This document shows positions 1 through 5,359 of a DNA stretch of 5,359 nt, piece after piece. A program made the translations under genes and the position numbers. The notes beneath the pieces were generated by a model. It had not been told where the DNA came from, did not search any database, and saw only the letters and a program-made list of their open reading frames with translations. Each line of letters begins with the position of its first letter. Positions within the stretch are counted from its first letter, which is position 1. Origin of the DNA: an uncultured Asticcacaulis sp. (lineage in GTDB: Bacteria; Pseudomonadota; Alphaproteobacteria; Caulobacterales; Caulobacteraceae); NCBI GenBank assembly GCA_946480125.1, contig CAMLIY010000220.1, positions 1 through 5,359 on the forward strand, given 5' to 3'.

Positions 1-318
1 AAGCCGCTCTTTGTTCGTTATCGCACCAAGAAGGAAATCGCCGAAGCCAAGGCGGTCGATATCAAGACCCTGCGTGATCCGCAGACCGATGCCGAACGCG
101 AGAAGGCCGGCCATGAACAGTATCTCGTGCTGATCGGCGTCTGTACGCACCTCGGCTGCGTGCCCAATTTCGGTACCGGTGATTACGGCGGCTGGTTCTG
201 CCCCTGCCACGGTTCGGAATACGACACGTCGGGCCGCATCCGTCAGGGACCGGCGCCGAAGAATCTTGAAGTGCCTGAGTACACCTTCCTGTCCGACACC
301 AAGATCAAGGTGGGCTAA
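1..318 (+). CDS. petA: Rieske iron-sulfur subunit of cytochrome bc1 complex (5'-truncated by window)
   Basis: This is the C-terminal 105 residues of the Rieske [2Fe-2S] protein, which takes an electron from quinol at the Qo site and passes it to cytochrome c1. The reading frame is open from base 1 and ends with TAA at 316-318. Both cluster boxes are visible in this fragment: CTHLGC at residues 48-53 and CPCHGS at 67-72. Ligands are therefore C48, H50, C67 and H70, with C53 and C69 as the disulfide pair. After box II comes a typical [13 protein letters not shown] stretch containing the proline-rich loop. Judged by the usual family length of about 175-200 residues, some 70-95 N-terminal residues, including the single membrane anchor and hinge, lie upstream. 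A GTG at 127 is an internal valine codon and not the start, because homologous sequence runs through it. The stop codon directly abuts the petB start codon. Product identity is near certain. Confidence 0.97.
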   Translation, partial: KPLFVRYRTKKEIAEAKAVDIKTLRDPQTDAEREKAGHEQYLVLIGVCTHLGCVPNFGTGDYGGWFCPCHGSEYDTSGRIRQGPAPKNLEVPEYTFLSDTKIKVG

Positions 319-1629
319 ATGAGCGATCATCCCTCGACCTATGAGCCGAAATCCGGCATTGAAAAGTGGCTGGATTCGCGCCTGCCGATCGTCCGCCTGG
401 CCTATGACAGCTTTGTTGATTACCCGACCCCGAAGAACCTGAACTACTGGTGGACCTTCGGCGGCATCCTGTCGCTCTGCCTGGGCGTGCAGATCCTGAC
501 CGGCATCATCTTGGCCATGCACTATACGGCCAATGCCGACCTGGCGTTCGATTCCGTCGAGCGCATCATGCGCGATGTCAACTATGGCTGGCTGATCCGC
601 TATGTTCACGCCAACGGCGCGTCGATGTTCTTCTTCGCCGTCTATATCCACATGTTCCGCGGCCTCTATTACGGTTCGTATAAAGCGCCGCGCGAAGTGC
701 TGTGGCTGCTGGGCTGCATCATCTACTTCCTGATGATCGCCACCGCCTTCATGGGCTACGTCCTGCCCTGGGGCCAGATGTCTTATTATGGCGCGGTCGT
801 CATCACCAACCTGATCGGCGCCATTCCGGTGGTCGGTCCATCGATCCTGACCTGGTTGCAGGGAGGTTTCGCTGTCGATAACCCGACACTCAACCGCTTC
901 TTCTCACTGCACTACCTGCTGCCGTTCGTTATTGCCGGCGTTGTCGTCCTGCATATCTGGGCGCTGCATGTCGTGGGCCAGAACAACCCGACCGGCGTGG
1001 AAATCAAATCGAAGGAAGACACTCTGCCGTTCACCCCCTATGCCACGGTCAAGGACGGTCTCGGCATGATCTTCTTCCTGATCGTGTTCGCCACTTTCGT
1101 CTTCTTCGCGCCGGACGCCATGGGCCATGCCGACAATTATGTGAAGGCCAACCCGCTGCAAACGCCGTCGCACATCGTGCCTGAGTGGTACATGCTGCCC
1201 TTCTACGCCATCCTGCGCGCCATTACCTTTGATATTGGTCCGATCCCGGCCAAGCTGCTCGGCGTCGGCGCCATGTTCGGCGCCATCGCCCTGATCTTCG
1301 CCCTGCCGTGGCTCGATACCTCCAAGGTCAAGTCGATGCGCTACCGTCCGGTGATGCGCTGGTTCTTTGTGCTGTTCGTTCTCGCCTGTATCGGCCTTGG
1401 CTGGTGCGGCGGTCAGATGCCGGATAACCTGGTGTTCTCGATCACAACGGACGCGCATGGTAACGAGATTGGTCTCAAGGTTGTCTGGTTATCGCAGCTG
1501 CTGTCCGTTTACTATTTCGCCTTCTTCCTGATCATCATGCCATGGATTGGCCTGAAGGAAGATCCGCTGCCCGTGCCGGCCTCGATCTCCGAAGCCGTTC
1601 TGGCCGCCCACGCCAAGACAAAGGGCTAA
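319..1629 (+). CDS. petB: Cytochrome b subunit of the bc1 complex
   Basis: A 436-residue membrane protein that carries hemes bL and bH and forms the Qo and Qi quinone sites of ubiquinol:cytochrome c reductase. Heme-ligand histidines are H97 and H111 in helix B and H198 and H212 in helix D; both pairs show the family spacing of 14 and the numbers match Rhodobacter cytochrome b. H217 corresponds to the Qi-site histidine. The Qo signature PEWY is at residues 288-291 (E289) and is followed by [10 protein letters not shown]. The cd region [10 protein letters not shown] lies at 146-155 with G158 conserved. Eight hydrophobic helices fall near 45-68, 98-118, 128-150, 198-220, 245-264, 311-331, 347-365 and 392-410. 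The length is that of a full b-type subunit (N and C halves fused, not split as in b6f). ATG follows the petA stop with no gap; AAGGTG at 307-312, inside petA, can serve as ribosome binding site, so translation is probably coupled. No defect is seen. Confidence 0.99.
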   Translation: MSDHPSTYEPKSGIEKWLDSRLPIVRLAYDSFVDYPTPKNLNYWWTFGGILSLCLGVQILTGIILAMHYTANADLAFDSVERIMRDVNYGWLIRYVHANGASMFFFAVYIHMFRGLYYGSYKAPREVLWLLGCIIYFLMIATAFMGYVLPWGQMSYYGAVVITNLIGAIPVVGPSILTWLQGGFAVDNPTLNRFFSLHYLLPFVIAGVVVLHIWALHVVGQNNPTGVEIKSKEDTLPFTPYATVKDGLGMIFFLIVFATFVFFAPDAMGHADNYVKANPLQTPSHIVPEWYMLPFYAILRAITFDIGPIPAKLLGVGAMFGAIALIFALPWLDTSKVKSMRYRPVMRWFFVLFVLACIGLGWCGGQMPDNLVFSITTDAHGNEIGLKVVWLSQLLSVYYFAFFLIIMPWIGLKEDPLPVPASISEAVLAAHAKTKG

Positions 1630-1634
1630 GTCAC

Positions 1635-2498
1635 ATGACGACTCTTATGACCAAAACCCTCAAAGTCATGGCGGGCTTAGCCGTAGTGTTTTCCCTGACC
1701 GCCGGCGCCCATGCCGTGGCCAGCGAAGGCTATAAAGAACCGGAAGACCACCACTTCACCTTCGAAGGGCCGTTCGGCTCGTTCGATCAGGCGCAGTTGC
1801 AGCGTGGCTACAAGGTTTACCGCGAGGTCTGTTCGGCCTGCCACAGCATGCACCTGATGTCGTTCCGTAACCTCGGCCAGAAGGGCGGTCCCTTCTACGA
1901 TCCGAAGTACAAAAACCCCAACGATAATCCGGTAGTGAAGCAGATCGCCTCGGAATTCGATGTTGCCGATATTGACCCGGATACCGGCGATGATATCACC
2001 CGCAAGGGCACGACCTCCGACCGCTTCCCATCGCCTTTCAAGAACGAGGAAGCGGCCAAGGCCTCAAACAGTGGTGCCATTCCGCCTGATCTGTCGGTTA
2101 TCACCAAGGCCCGCGAAGGCGGCGCCAACTATGTCGCTTCGCTGCTGGCGGGCTTTGAGCCGGCGCCGGCCGGCCTGACCGTCGCCGCCACCCAGCACTA
2201 TAACCCCTATGTTCATGGGGCGCTGGCTACCTCCTGGCATGGCGACCCGCATAAGGTGCCGCTCGGCGGCGTCCTCGCCATGCCGCCCCCACTGGTGGCG
2301 GATAAGGTGAGCTATGATGACGGCACAAAGGCGACCCTGAAGCAGGAATCGCAGGATGTGGCCGCCTTCCTCGAATGGGCCGGCGATCCACATGCCACCG
2401 AGCGCAAGCAGATGGGCGTGTCGGTCATCCTCTTCCTGCTGTTGATGGCGGGGATAACCTACGCGGCTTATCGCCAAGTCTGGCGCGGCAAACATTGA
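1635..2498 (+). CDS. petC: Cytochrome c1 subunit of the bc1 complex
   Basis: A 287-residue c-type cytochrome that accepts electrons from the Rieske protein and hands them to soluble or membrane-bound cytochrome c in the periplasm. Residues 1-27 form a Sec signal peptide (K7/K10, hydrophobic 11-24, cleavage likely after AHA at 25-27). The heme-binding motif CSACH is at 66-70, followed by SMHLMSFRNL, close to the mitochondrial CxxCHSM pattern. The axial methionine is M216 in LAMPPPL, and PPDLS with KAREGG at 150-163 is another c1 hallmark. A C-terminal membrane anchor spans about 260-279 and ends in basic residues. The start at 1635 was chosen because AAGGG at 1621-1625 lies 9 bases upstream and the signal peptide begins there. 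An in-frame ATG at 1542 would extend the protein backwards through petB and spoil the signal peptide; ATG at 1647 has no ribosome binding site. The gene begins 5 bases after petB. Its TGA stop overlaps the first bases of a palindromic repeat. Confidence 0.98.
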   Translation: MTTLMTKTLKVMAGLAVVFSLTAGAHAVASEGYKEPEDHHFTFEGPFGSFDQAQLQRGYKVYREVCSACHSMHLMSFRNLGQKGGPFYDPKYKNPNDNPVVKQIASEFDVADIDPDTGDDITRKGTTSDRFPSPFKNEEAAKASNSGAIPPDLSVITKAREGGANYVASLLAGFEPAPAGLTVAATQHYNPYVHGALATSWHGDPHKVPLGGVLAMPPPLVADKVSYDDGTKATLKQESQDVAAFLEWAGDPHATERKQMGVSVILFLLLMAGITYAAYRQVWRGKH

Positions 2499-2639
2499 TA
2501 GCCCTACTGTGACGGGCTGCAAATGGCCGTCTTTCTGCGATACGGTGCTCATGTACTGAAGTACACTCCGCTCCGTTTCTCGAAAGCCAATCATTTTGGC
2601 TTCGCCGAACTTCGTTTCGCCACGTCACAGCGGGCTATC
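2497..2639. repeat. Imperfect inverted-repeat element of about 143 bp (MITE-like or palindromic intergenic repeat)
   Basis: The outer arms are GATAGCCCTACTGTGACG at 2497-2514 and CGTCACAGCGGGCTATC at 2623-2639. They are inverted copies, GATAGCCC plus CTGTGACG, that differ only in the two-base versus one-base joint between the halves. Inside are two clear hairpins: TGTAC-TGAA-GTACA at 2552-2565, and AAGCCAA-TCATT-TTGGCTT at 2584-2602, the latter extendable by two pairs past a bulged A. No credible protein is encoded. The element starts on the last two bases of the petC stop codon. It could be a non-autonomous palindromic repeat scattered in the genome, or a structured 3' end of the petABC transcript. 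It recalls the long intergenic repeats described in Caulobacter, but I see no GANTC methylation site in it, unlike those repeats. The inverted-repeat structure is certain; its nature is inferred. Confidence 0.7.
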
Positions 2640-2659
2640 CCGACTGAGCCAAGAAGAAT

Positions 2660-2700
2660 AAAAAAGCCCGCCGGAGTGATCCGGCGGGCTTTCTATTTTC
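2660..2700. terminator. Bidirectional intrinsic terminator between petC and ychF
   Basis: A perfect 13-bp stem, AAAGCCCGCCGGA at 2663-2675 and TCCGGCGGGCTTT at 2680-2692, closes a GTGA loop. Six A residues precede it at 2660-2665, so the minus-strand transcript from ychF ends in a run of six U. The plus-strand side, for petABC, has the weaker tail TTTCTATTTTC. The placement between convergent operons fits a shared terminator, stronger for the ychF side. Confidence 0.93.
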
Positions 2701-2781
2701 TCCTCCCTTGCGAGCTTCTTGGCGAAGCGGGGGAGGTGTCAGCGCGAAGTCCGAAGGACTGGTGTCGCTGACGGAGGGGGC
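2700..2781. repeat. GC-rich double-hairpin intergenic repeat of alphaproteobacterial type
   Basis: Two adjoining inverted repeats are seen. The first pairs CCTCCC at 2702-2707 with GGGAGG at 2731-2736 and contains an inner GCTTC/GAAGC stem at 2714-2718 and 2724-2728. The second pairs GTCAGCG at 2738-2744 with CGCTGAC at 2766-2772 and contains AGTCC-GAA-GGACT at 2748-2760. The overall pattern, with CTCCTCCC at one end, GGGGGAGGTG in the middle and CGGAGGGGGC at the other end, is one I recognise as a frequent intergenic repeat in Caulobacterales and related alphaproteobacteria. It ends three bases before the ychF stop codon, so it lies in the ychF 3' untranslated region ahead of the terminator. 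Copy number in this genome cannot be judged from the window. Confidence 0.7.
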
Positions 2782-2784
2782 TAC

Positions 2785-3897
2785 TTACACATTAAACCGG
2801 AAGTTCAGAACGTCGCCGTCCTTGACCAGGTATTCCTTGCCTTCCTGGCGGAACTTGCCGTGTTCCTTGCAACCGGCTTCGCCTTTGAACTTGACGAAGT
2901 CCTCGTAGGCCATGGTTTCGGCGCGGATAAAGCCCTTCTCGAAGTCGGTATGGATGACACCGGCGGCCTGAGGCGCGGTGTCGCCAACATGGATGGTCCA
3001 GGCGCGGGCTTCCTTGGGGCCGACTGTGAAGTAGGAGGCGAGGCCCAGCAGCTTGTAGGCTTCGCGGATCAGGCGGTTGAGGCCCGGTTCTTCGAGGCCC
3101 AGGGTTTCAAGGAACTCCTGACGTTCATCAGCATCTAGCAGGGCGATTTCGGACTCGATCTGGGCCGAGATAACGACACTGTTGGCGTGGTCGGCCTTGG
3201 CGCGGGTGGCGACAGCATCGGACAGCTCATTGCCCTTGTCGGCGGCGCCTTCTTCAACGTTACAGACATAGAGCGCCGGCTTTGAGGTCAGCAATTGCAG
3301 CATTTCCCAGGCCTTGGTGTCTTCCTTGGAGACCTTGCCTTTTTCATAAGCGAGACGGGCCGGCTTGCCGGCGCGCAGTTCTTCCAGAGCGGCATTGATC
3401 AGCGAGACGGTGATGCCGGCTTCCTTGTCGCCACCGGTCTTGGCGCGCTTTTCCAGGTTTGGCAGGCGCTTTTCCAGCGATTCCAGATCGGCCAGCATGA
3501 GTTCGGTTTCGATGATTTCGAGATCGGACAGTGGATCGATGCGGCCTTCAACGTGGGTGATGTCGGTATCGACGAAGCAACGCGCCACAAAGGCGATGGC
3601 GTCACAGTCGCGGATATTGGCGAGGAACTGGTTGCCAAGGCCCTCGCCCTTGGAAGCGCCGCGCACCAGGCCGGCAATATCGACAAAGTTGATGCGGGCC
3701 GGGATGATTTCCTTTGAGCCGACGATCTTCGCCAGTACATCGAGGCGTGGTTCCGGCACGGCGACATCGCCGGTATTAGGCTCGATAGTGCAAAAGGGGT
3801 AGTTGGCGGCCTGCGCCGAGGCGGTCTGGGTCAGGGCGTTGAACAGGGTGGATTTGCCGACATTGGGCAGACCGACGATAGCGACTTTAAGGGCCAT
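2785..3897 (-). CDS. ychF: Redox/ribosome-associated Obg-family ATPase YchF (OLA1 homologue)
   Basis: A 370-residue cytosolic P-loop NTPase of the YchF/OLA1 subfamily. Family members bind ribosomes, prefer ATP to GTP, and in some bacteria affect translation of leaderless or stress mRNAs. Visible motifs: the P-loop GLPNVGKS at 9-16, the switch I region NYPFCTIEPN at 32-41, the G3 motif DIAG at 73-76 followed by GLVRGASKGEGLGNQFL, NVEE at 213-216 in place of the GTPase NKxD (this NxxE is the family signature linked to ATP use), and a G5-like SAQ at 244-246. A helical coiled-coil insertion covers roughly 125-200. The C-terminal TGS domain spans about 285-370, with TDFEKGFIRAETM near 317-329. The length is normal for the family. 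The ATG start is fixed by the conserved N-terminus. There is no good Shine-Dalgarno; the nearest is GAG about 12 bases upstream. It lies 69 bases downstream of pth and is probably cotranscribed with it. Confidence 0.99.
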   Translation of the reverse strand: MALKVAIVGLPNVGKSTLFNALTQTASAQAANYPFCTIEPNTGDVAVPEPRLDVLAKIVGSKEIIPARINFVDIAGLVRGASKGEGLGNQFLANIRDCDAIAFVARCFVDTDITHVEGRIDPLSDLEIIETELMLADLESLEKRLPNLEKRAKTGGDKEAGITVSLINAALEELRAGKPARLAYEKGKVSKEDTKAWEMLQLLTSKPALYVCNVEEGAADKGNELSDAVATRAKADHANSVVISAQIESEIALLDADERQEFLETLGLEEPGLNRLIREAYKLLGLASYFTVGPKEARAWTIHVGDTAPQAAGVIHTDFEKGFIRAETMAYEDFVKFKGEAGCKEHGKFRQEGKEYLVKDGDVLNFRFNV

Positions 3898-3948
3898 GGA
3901 ATTTATAATCTCGGCAAGGAAAAGGATTGGCCGCTTCCTAAAGCATTT

Positions 3949-3960
3949 TGCCTATAGGCA
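3949..3960. repeat. 12-bp perfect palindrome in the pth-ychF spacer
   Basis: TGCCTATAGGCA reads the same on both strands and lies six bases past the pth stop codon within the 69-bp gap to ychF. It could be an operator half-site pair, a short mRNA hairpin or chance. No terminator T-run follows it. The rest of the gap holds an AT-rich TTATAAAT stretch just before ychF, but no convincing promoter pair. Confidence 0.35.
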
Positions 3961-3966
3961 CCAGAT

Positions 3967-4599
3967 TTAATCGGCCTTGTTGGCGTTCAGTTGCCGGGTA
4001 TCGAGCTTAGGGGCGGGCGCCAGGCGCATGACCTCGTTCTGGTAACGCTCGGCGGCGTCAGGCGTGCCAGACAGCAGCAGGGGCAGGGCGCGGACGCAGG
4101 CGTCATTCATGGCGGTCAGCCAGCCCTGGTCAGCCTTGGCGAAATCACCCAGCACCCACGGCAGCACGTCTTCCTTGGCGCCGGGATGCCCGATACCCAT
4201 GCGGCCACGCATGAAATTGGGGCCGATATTGGCCATGATGGACCGCAGGCCATTATGGCCGGCGTGACCACCGCCCAGTTTCATGCGAAGGCGGCCGGGC
4301 GCCAGATCCAGTTCGTCGTGAAAGACGATGACGCGTTCCGGTTTGATCTTGTAGAACTGCATGGCTTTTTGCACGCTCTGGCCGGAGAGGTTCATGAAGG
4401 TCTGCGGCTTGAGCGCCAGTACCTTTTCCATACCCTTGGCAGTCTCGATCTGGCCGTCGGAGGTAATGCCGTCGAAAGCCTTTTTCTCCGGGCCGAAAGT
4501 CGTGCCGCGGATCAGTTCGTCGATCATCATGAAGCCGATATTGTGGCGGTTCTTCGCGTATTGCGCACCGGGATTGCCAAGGCCAACGATCAGATACAC
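3967..4599 (-). CDS. pth: Peptidyl-tRNA hydrolase
   Basis: A 210-residue cytosolic enzyme that cleaves the ester bond between peptide and tRNA in peptidyl-tRNAs that fall off ribosomes, recycling tRNA; it is usually essential. The N-terminal GLGNPG is at residues 6-11 and RHNIGF at 18-23 contains the catalytic base H19 (E. coli H20). KPQTFMNLSG at 64-73 contains substrate-binding N70. HDELDL at 94-99 contains D95 (E. coli D93), and GGGHAGHNGLRSI at 109-121 contains N116 (E. coli N114). RGRMGIGHPG at 131-140 completes the signature. The C-terminal tail after about residue 190 is proline-, alanine- and asparagine-rich and about 10-15 residues longer than in E. coli. The start is GTG, chosen because AGGAG at 4606-4610 is six bases upstream and the protein begins exactly at MYLIVGLGNPG. 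It lies between rplY and ychF; a strong terminator upstream limits readthrough from rplY. Confidence 0.99.
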   Translation of the reverse strand: MYLIVGLGNPGAQYAKNRHNIGFMMIDELIRGTTFGPEKKAFDGITSDGQIETAKGMEKVLALKPQTFMNLSGQSVQKAMQFYKIKPERVIVFHDELDLAPGRLRMKLGGGHAGHNGLRSIMANIGPNFMRGRMGIGHPGAKEDVLPWVLGDFAKADQGWLTAMNDACVRALPLLLSGTPDAAERYQNEVMRLAPAPKLDTRQLNANKAD

Positions 4600-4605
4600 C
4601 GCACA

Positions 4606-4610
4606 CTCCT
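4606..4610 (-). promoter_or_regulatory. Ribosome binding site that fixes the GTG start of pth
   Basis: On the minus strand AGGAG lies six bases before the GTG start codon at 4597-4599. The spacing is near optimal and no in-frame ATG exists close by, so the GTG start is well supported. Confidence 0.85.
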
Positions 4611-4624
4611 GAGATTAATGGGGT

Positions 4625-4643
4625 TTGGGGGCCGTGCCCCCAA
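4625..4643. repeat. GC hairpin, copy 1 (TTGGGGGC / GCCCCCAA)
   Basis: A perfect 8-bp stem with loop CGT, located in the pth 5' leader between the terminator and the pth ribosome binding site. An additional GGTTT/AAACC pair (4622-4626 and 4645-4649) offers an alternative outer extension with a small bulge. The arms are identical to those of the hairpin at 4715-4733. Hairpins with G5/C5 arms flanked by TT/AA are frequent between genes in many alphaproteobacteria. Confidence 0.7.
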
Positions 4644-4658
4644 TAAACCTTCTGTTCG

Positions 4659-4701
4659 TCAATAAAAAAGCCCCGCCCAAAAGGCGAGGCTTTTTTATTG
4701 A
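4659..4701 (-). terminator. Intrinsic terminator downstream of rplY
   Basis: A 19-bp stem with one C-A mismatch runs from 4659-4677 to 4683-4701 around the five-base loop CAAAA. On the minus strand, the direction of rplY, the GC-rich part GCCTCGCC/GGCGGGGC is followed by TTTTTTATTGA, a classic U-tract; the matching A-tract before the stem makes it usable in both directions. It should end most rplY transcripts, leaving pth-ychF to readthrough or to a promoter of their own. Confidence 0.93.
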
Positions 4702-4714
4702 TAAGGCAAAAGAC

Positions 4715-4733
4715 TTGGGGGCACAGCCCCCAA
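4715..4733. repeat. GC hairpin, copy 2 (TTGGGGGC / GCCCCCAA)
   Basis: A perfect 8-bp stem with loop ACA, beginning five bases after the rplY stop codon on the minus strand. Its arms are identical to those of the hairpin at 4625-4643; only the three loop bases differ. The pair brackets the rplY terminator. It may protect the rplY mRNA 3' end, or be a mobile palindromic repeat. Confidence 0.7.
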
Positions 4734-4738
4734 ACGCC

Positions 4739-5344
4739 TTAAGCTTCAGCGGTGTCCGCTGCCGCCGCGTCTTCACTCTTCGACGCGCCCGAAGCGGTGA
4801 CTGAAGCCACGACTTCTGAACCGGCGACGTGTGCCTTGACATCGGCCGGCAGTTTCAGATCGGAAACGTGAACGCTGTCGCCGATTTCGAGGCCGGTCAG
4901 GTCAACAATGATGTCTTCCGGAATGTGATCGGCCGGAACCAGGATTTCCAGTTCGTGGATGGCGACATTCAAGGCGGCACCCTTCTTCAGGCCCGGCGAC
5001 AGTTCGTGATTCTTGAAGTGAACCGGCACCGAAATCTTGATCTCGGCATGTTCATCGACGCGATACAGGTCGAAGTGGATCGGCACATCGGTGACCGGAT
5101 GGAAGTCGATGGACTTGGCGATGACCTTCTGGGTTTCCTTGCCGTACTTCAACGTAACAAGGTGGCCGTTCAGCTTGCCGGTGGCCAGTGCCTTGCGGAA
5201 TTCGTTCAGGCTGACGGCGATTGGCACTGGCGCCTTGTCCCCACCATAGAGAATGCCCGGCAGCTTGCCGGCATTGCGGATTTCACGCGCGCCACCGCTG
5301 CCGGTGCGCTCACGTACTTCAACGTCAAGAATAATGTCGGCCAT
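4739..5344 (-). CDS. rplY: 50S ribosomal protein bL25, long CTC/TL5 form
   Basis: A 201-residue 5S rRNA-binding protein of the large ribosomal subunit, of the two-domain form (general stress protein CTC, Thermus TL5). The N-terminal L25 beta-barrel covers about residues 3-95, with RERTGSGGAREIRNAGKLPG at 11-30, ILYGG at 31-35 and IDFHPVTDVPIHFDLYRVD at 79-97, the family signature. The C-terminal TL5-type beta domain covers about 98-183, with VPVHF, GLKKGAALN, PEDIIVDLTGLEIGDSVHVSDL. Residues 184-201 form an Ala/Glu/Asp-rich disordered tail usual for the long form. The start at 5344 was chosen because GAGG at 5354-5357 is nine bases upstream; an in-frame ATG at 5350 has only three bases of spacing, and a TTG at the window edge (5359) overlaps that ribosome binding site. 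The promoter lies outside the window. It is followed by pth, the usual partner in the conserved rplY-pth-ychF arrangement. Confidence 0.97.
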   Translation of the reverse strand: MADIILDVEVRERTGSGGAREIRNAGKLPGILYGGDKAPVPIAVSLNEFRKALATGKLNGHLVTLKYGKETQKVIAKSIDFHPVTDVPIHFDLYRVDEHAEIKISVPVHFKNHELSPGLKKGAALNVAIHELEILVPADHIPEDIIVDLTGLEIGDSVHVSDLKLPADVKAHVAGSEVVASVTASGASKSEDAAAADTAEA

Positions 5345-5353
5345 AGCCATAAA

Positions 5354-5357
5354 CCTC
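5354..5357 (-). promoter_or_regulatory. Ribosome binding site that decides the rplY start
   Basis: On the minus strand TTGAGG lies nine bases before the ATG at 5342-5344 but only three before the ATG at 5348-5350. The spacing favours the inner ATG and hence the N-terminus MADIILDVEV. Confidence 0.7.
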
Positions 5358-5359
5358 AA

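Noticed and set aside
213..216. YchF NVEE in place of the GTPase NKxD motif, at these residue numbers of the protein, as a possible defect
   Set aside because: NxxE is the normal signature of the YchF/OLA1 family and explains ATP preference; it is not a mutation.
127..318. Short Rieske-like gene starting at a GTG
   Set aside because: The frame is open back to base 1 and Rieske-type sequence continues through the GTG, so this is the tail of a gene cut by the window edge.
904..1458. A 184-codon open frame on the minus strand inside petB
   Set aside because: It lies wholly antisense to an unmistakable cytochrome b gene; its translation is rich in Arg, His, Asp, Glu and Gln, as expected from the complement of GC-biased codons, and shows no recognisable domain or ribosome binding site.
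1542..1634. Upstream extension of petC to an in-frame ATG inside petB
   Set aside because: The extra 31 residues are out-of-frame petB sequence, have no ribosome binding site and would bury the signal peptide. The 1635 start fits both signal peptide and spacing.
2064..2594. Minus-strand open frame covering the end of petC and the palindromic element
   Set aside because: It is antisense to the conserved cytochrome c1 coding sequence, has no recognisable domain and runs through inverted repeats.
2497..2784. CRISPR array or transposase-bearing insertion sequence in the petC-ychF gap
   Set aside because: There are no regularly spaced direct repeats and no transposase fragment; only inverted repeats and a terminator are present.
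2523..3138. Plus-strand open frames running through the repeats and opposite ychF
   Set aside because: They cross the terminator and hairpin repeats or are antisense to the ychF TGS domain; no start signal or domain is present.
3295..3802. Two overlapping plus-strand open frames opposite ychF
   Set aside because: They are mirror frames of a well-conserved NTPase gene in GC-rich DNA, with no independent coding evidence.
3991..4665. A 224-codon plus-strand open frame opposite pth
   Set aside because: It is antisense to peptidyl-tRNA hydrolase with all catalytic residues intact, and it runs into the GC hairpin upstream of pth; its length is a by-product of codon bias.

Overview
The window reads as ordinary core chromosome of an alphaproteobacterium, most likely of the Caulobacterales (an Asticcacaulis- or Caulobacter-like genome). 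The reasons are moderately high GC with GC-rich third codon positions, a petABC cluster with separate cytochrome b and c1 genes, and two intergenic hairpin repeats of kinds common in alphaproteobacterial genomes. The order assignment is inference from protein style and repeats, not from any search.

Layout: positions 1-2498 (+ strand) carry the cytochrome bc1 complex: the 3' part of the Rieske iron-sulfur protein gene (petA), complete cytochrome b (petB) and complete cytochrome c1 (petC). They are packed with 0 and 5 bases between genes and are surely one operon. Their products form the membrane quinol:cytochrome c oxidoreductase. All cofactor ligands that lie inside the window are present.

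Positions 2499-2784 separate convergent genes. Almost the whole gap consists of inverted repeats: an imperfect palindromic element of about 143 bp that begins on the petC stop codon, a strong terminator usable in both directions, and a GC-rich double-hairpin repeat that ends three bases before the ychF stop codon.

Positions 2785-5344 (- strand) carry three translation-linked genes, transcribed in the order rplY (bL25/CTC-type ribosomal protein), pth (peptidyl-tRNA hydrolase), ychF (Obg-family ATPase). This is a widely conserved neighbourhood. The rplY-pth gap holds a long intrinsic terminator flanked by two hairpins with identical 8-base arms, so pth and ychF are probably expressed by readthrough or from their own promoter.

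No mobile element with a transposase, tRNA, rRNA, CRISPR array or unfamiliar protein-coding gene was found. I see no undescribed multi-gene system here. The points worth a second look are the intergenic repeats, above all the palindromic element at 2497-2639 and the three-hairpin array at 4625-4733.
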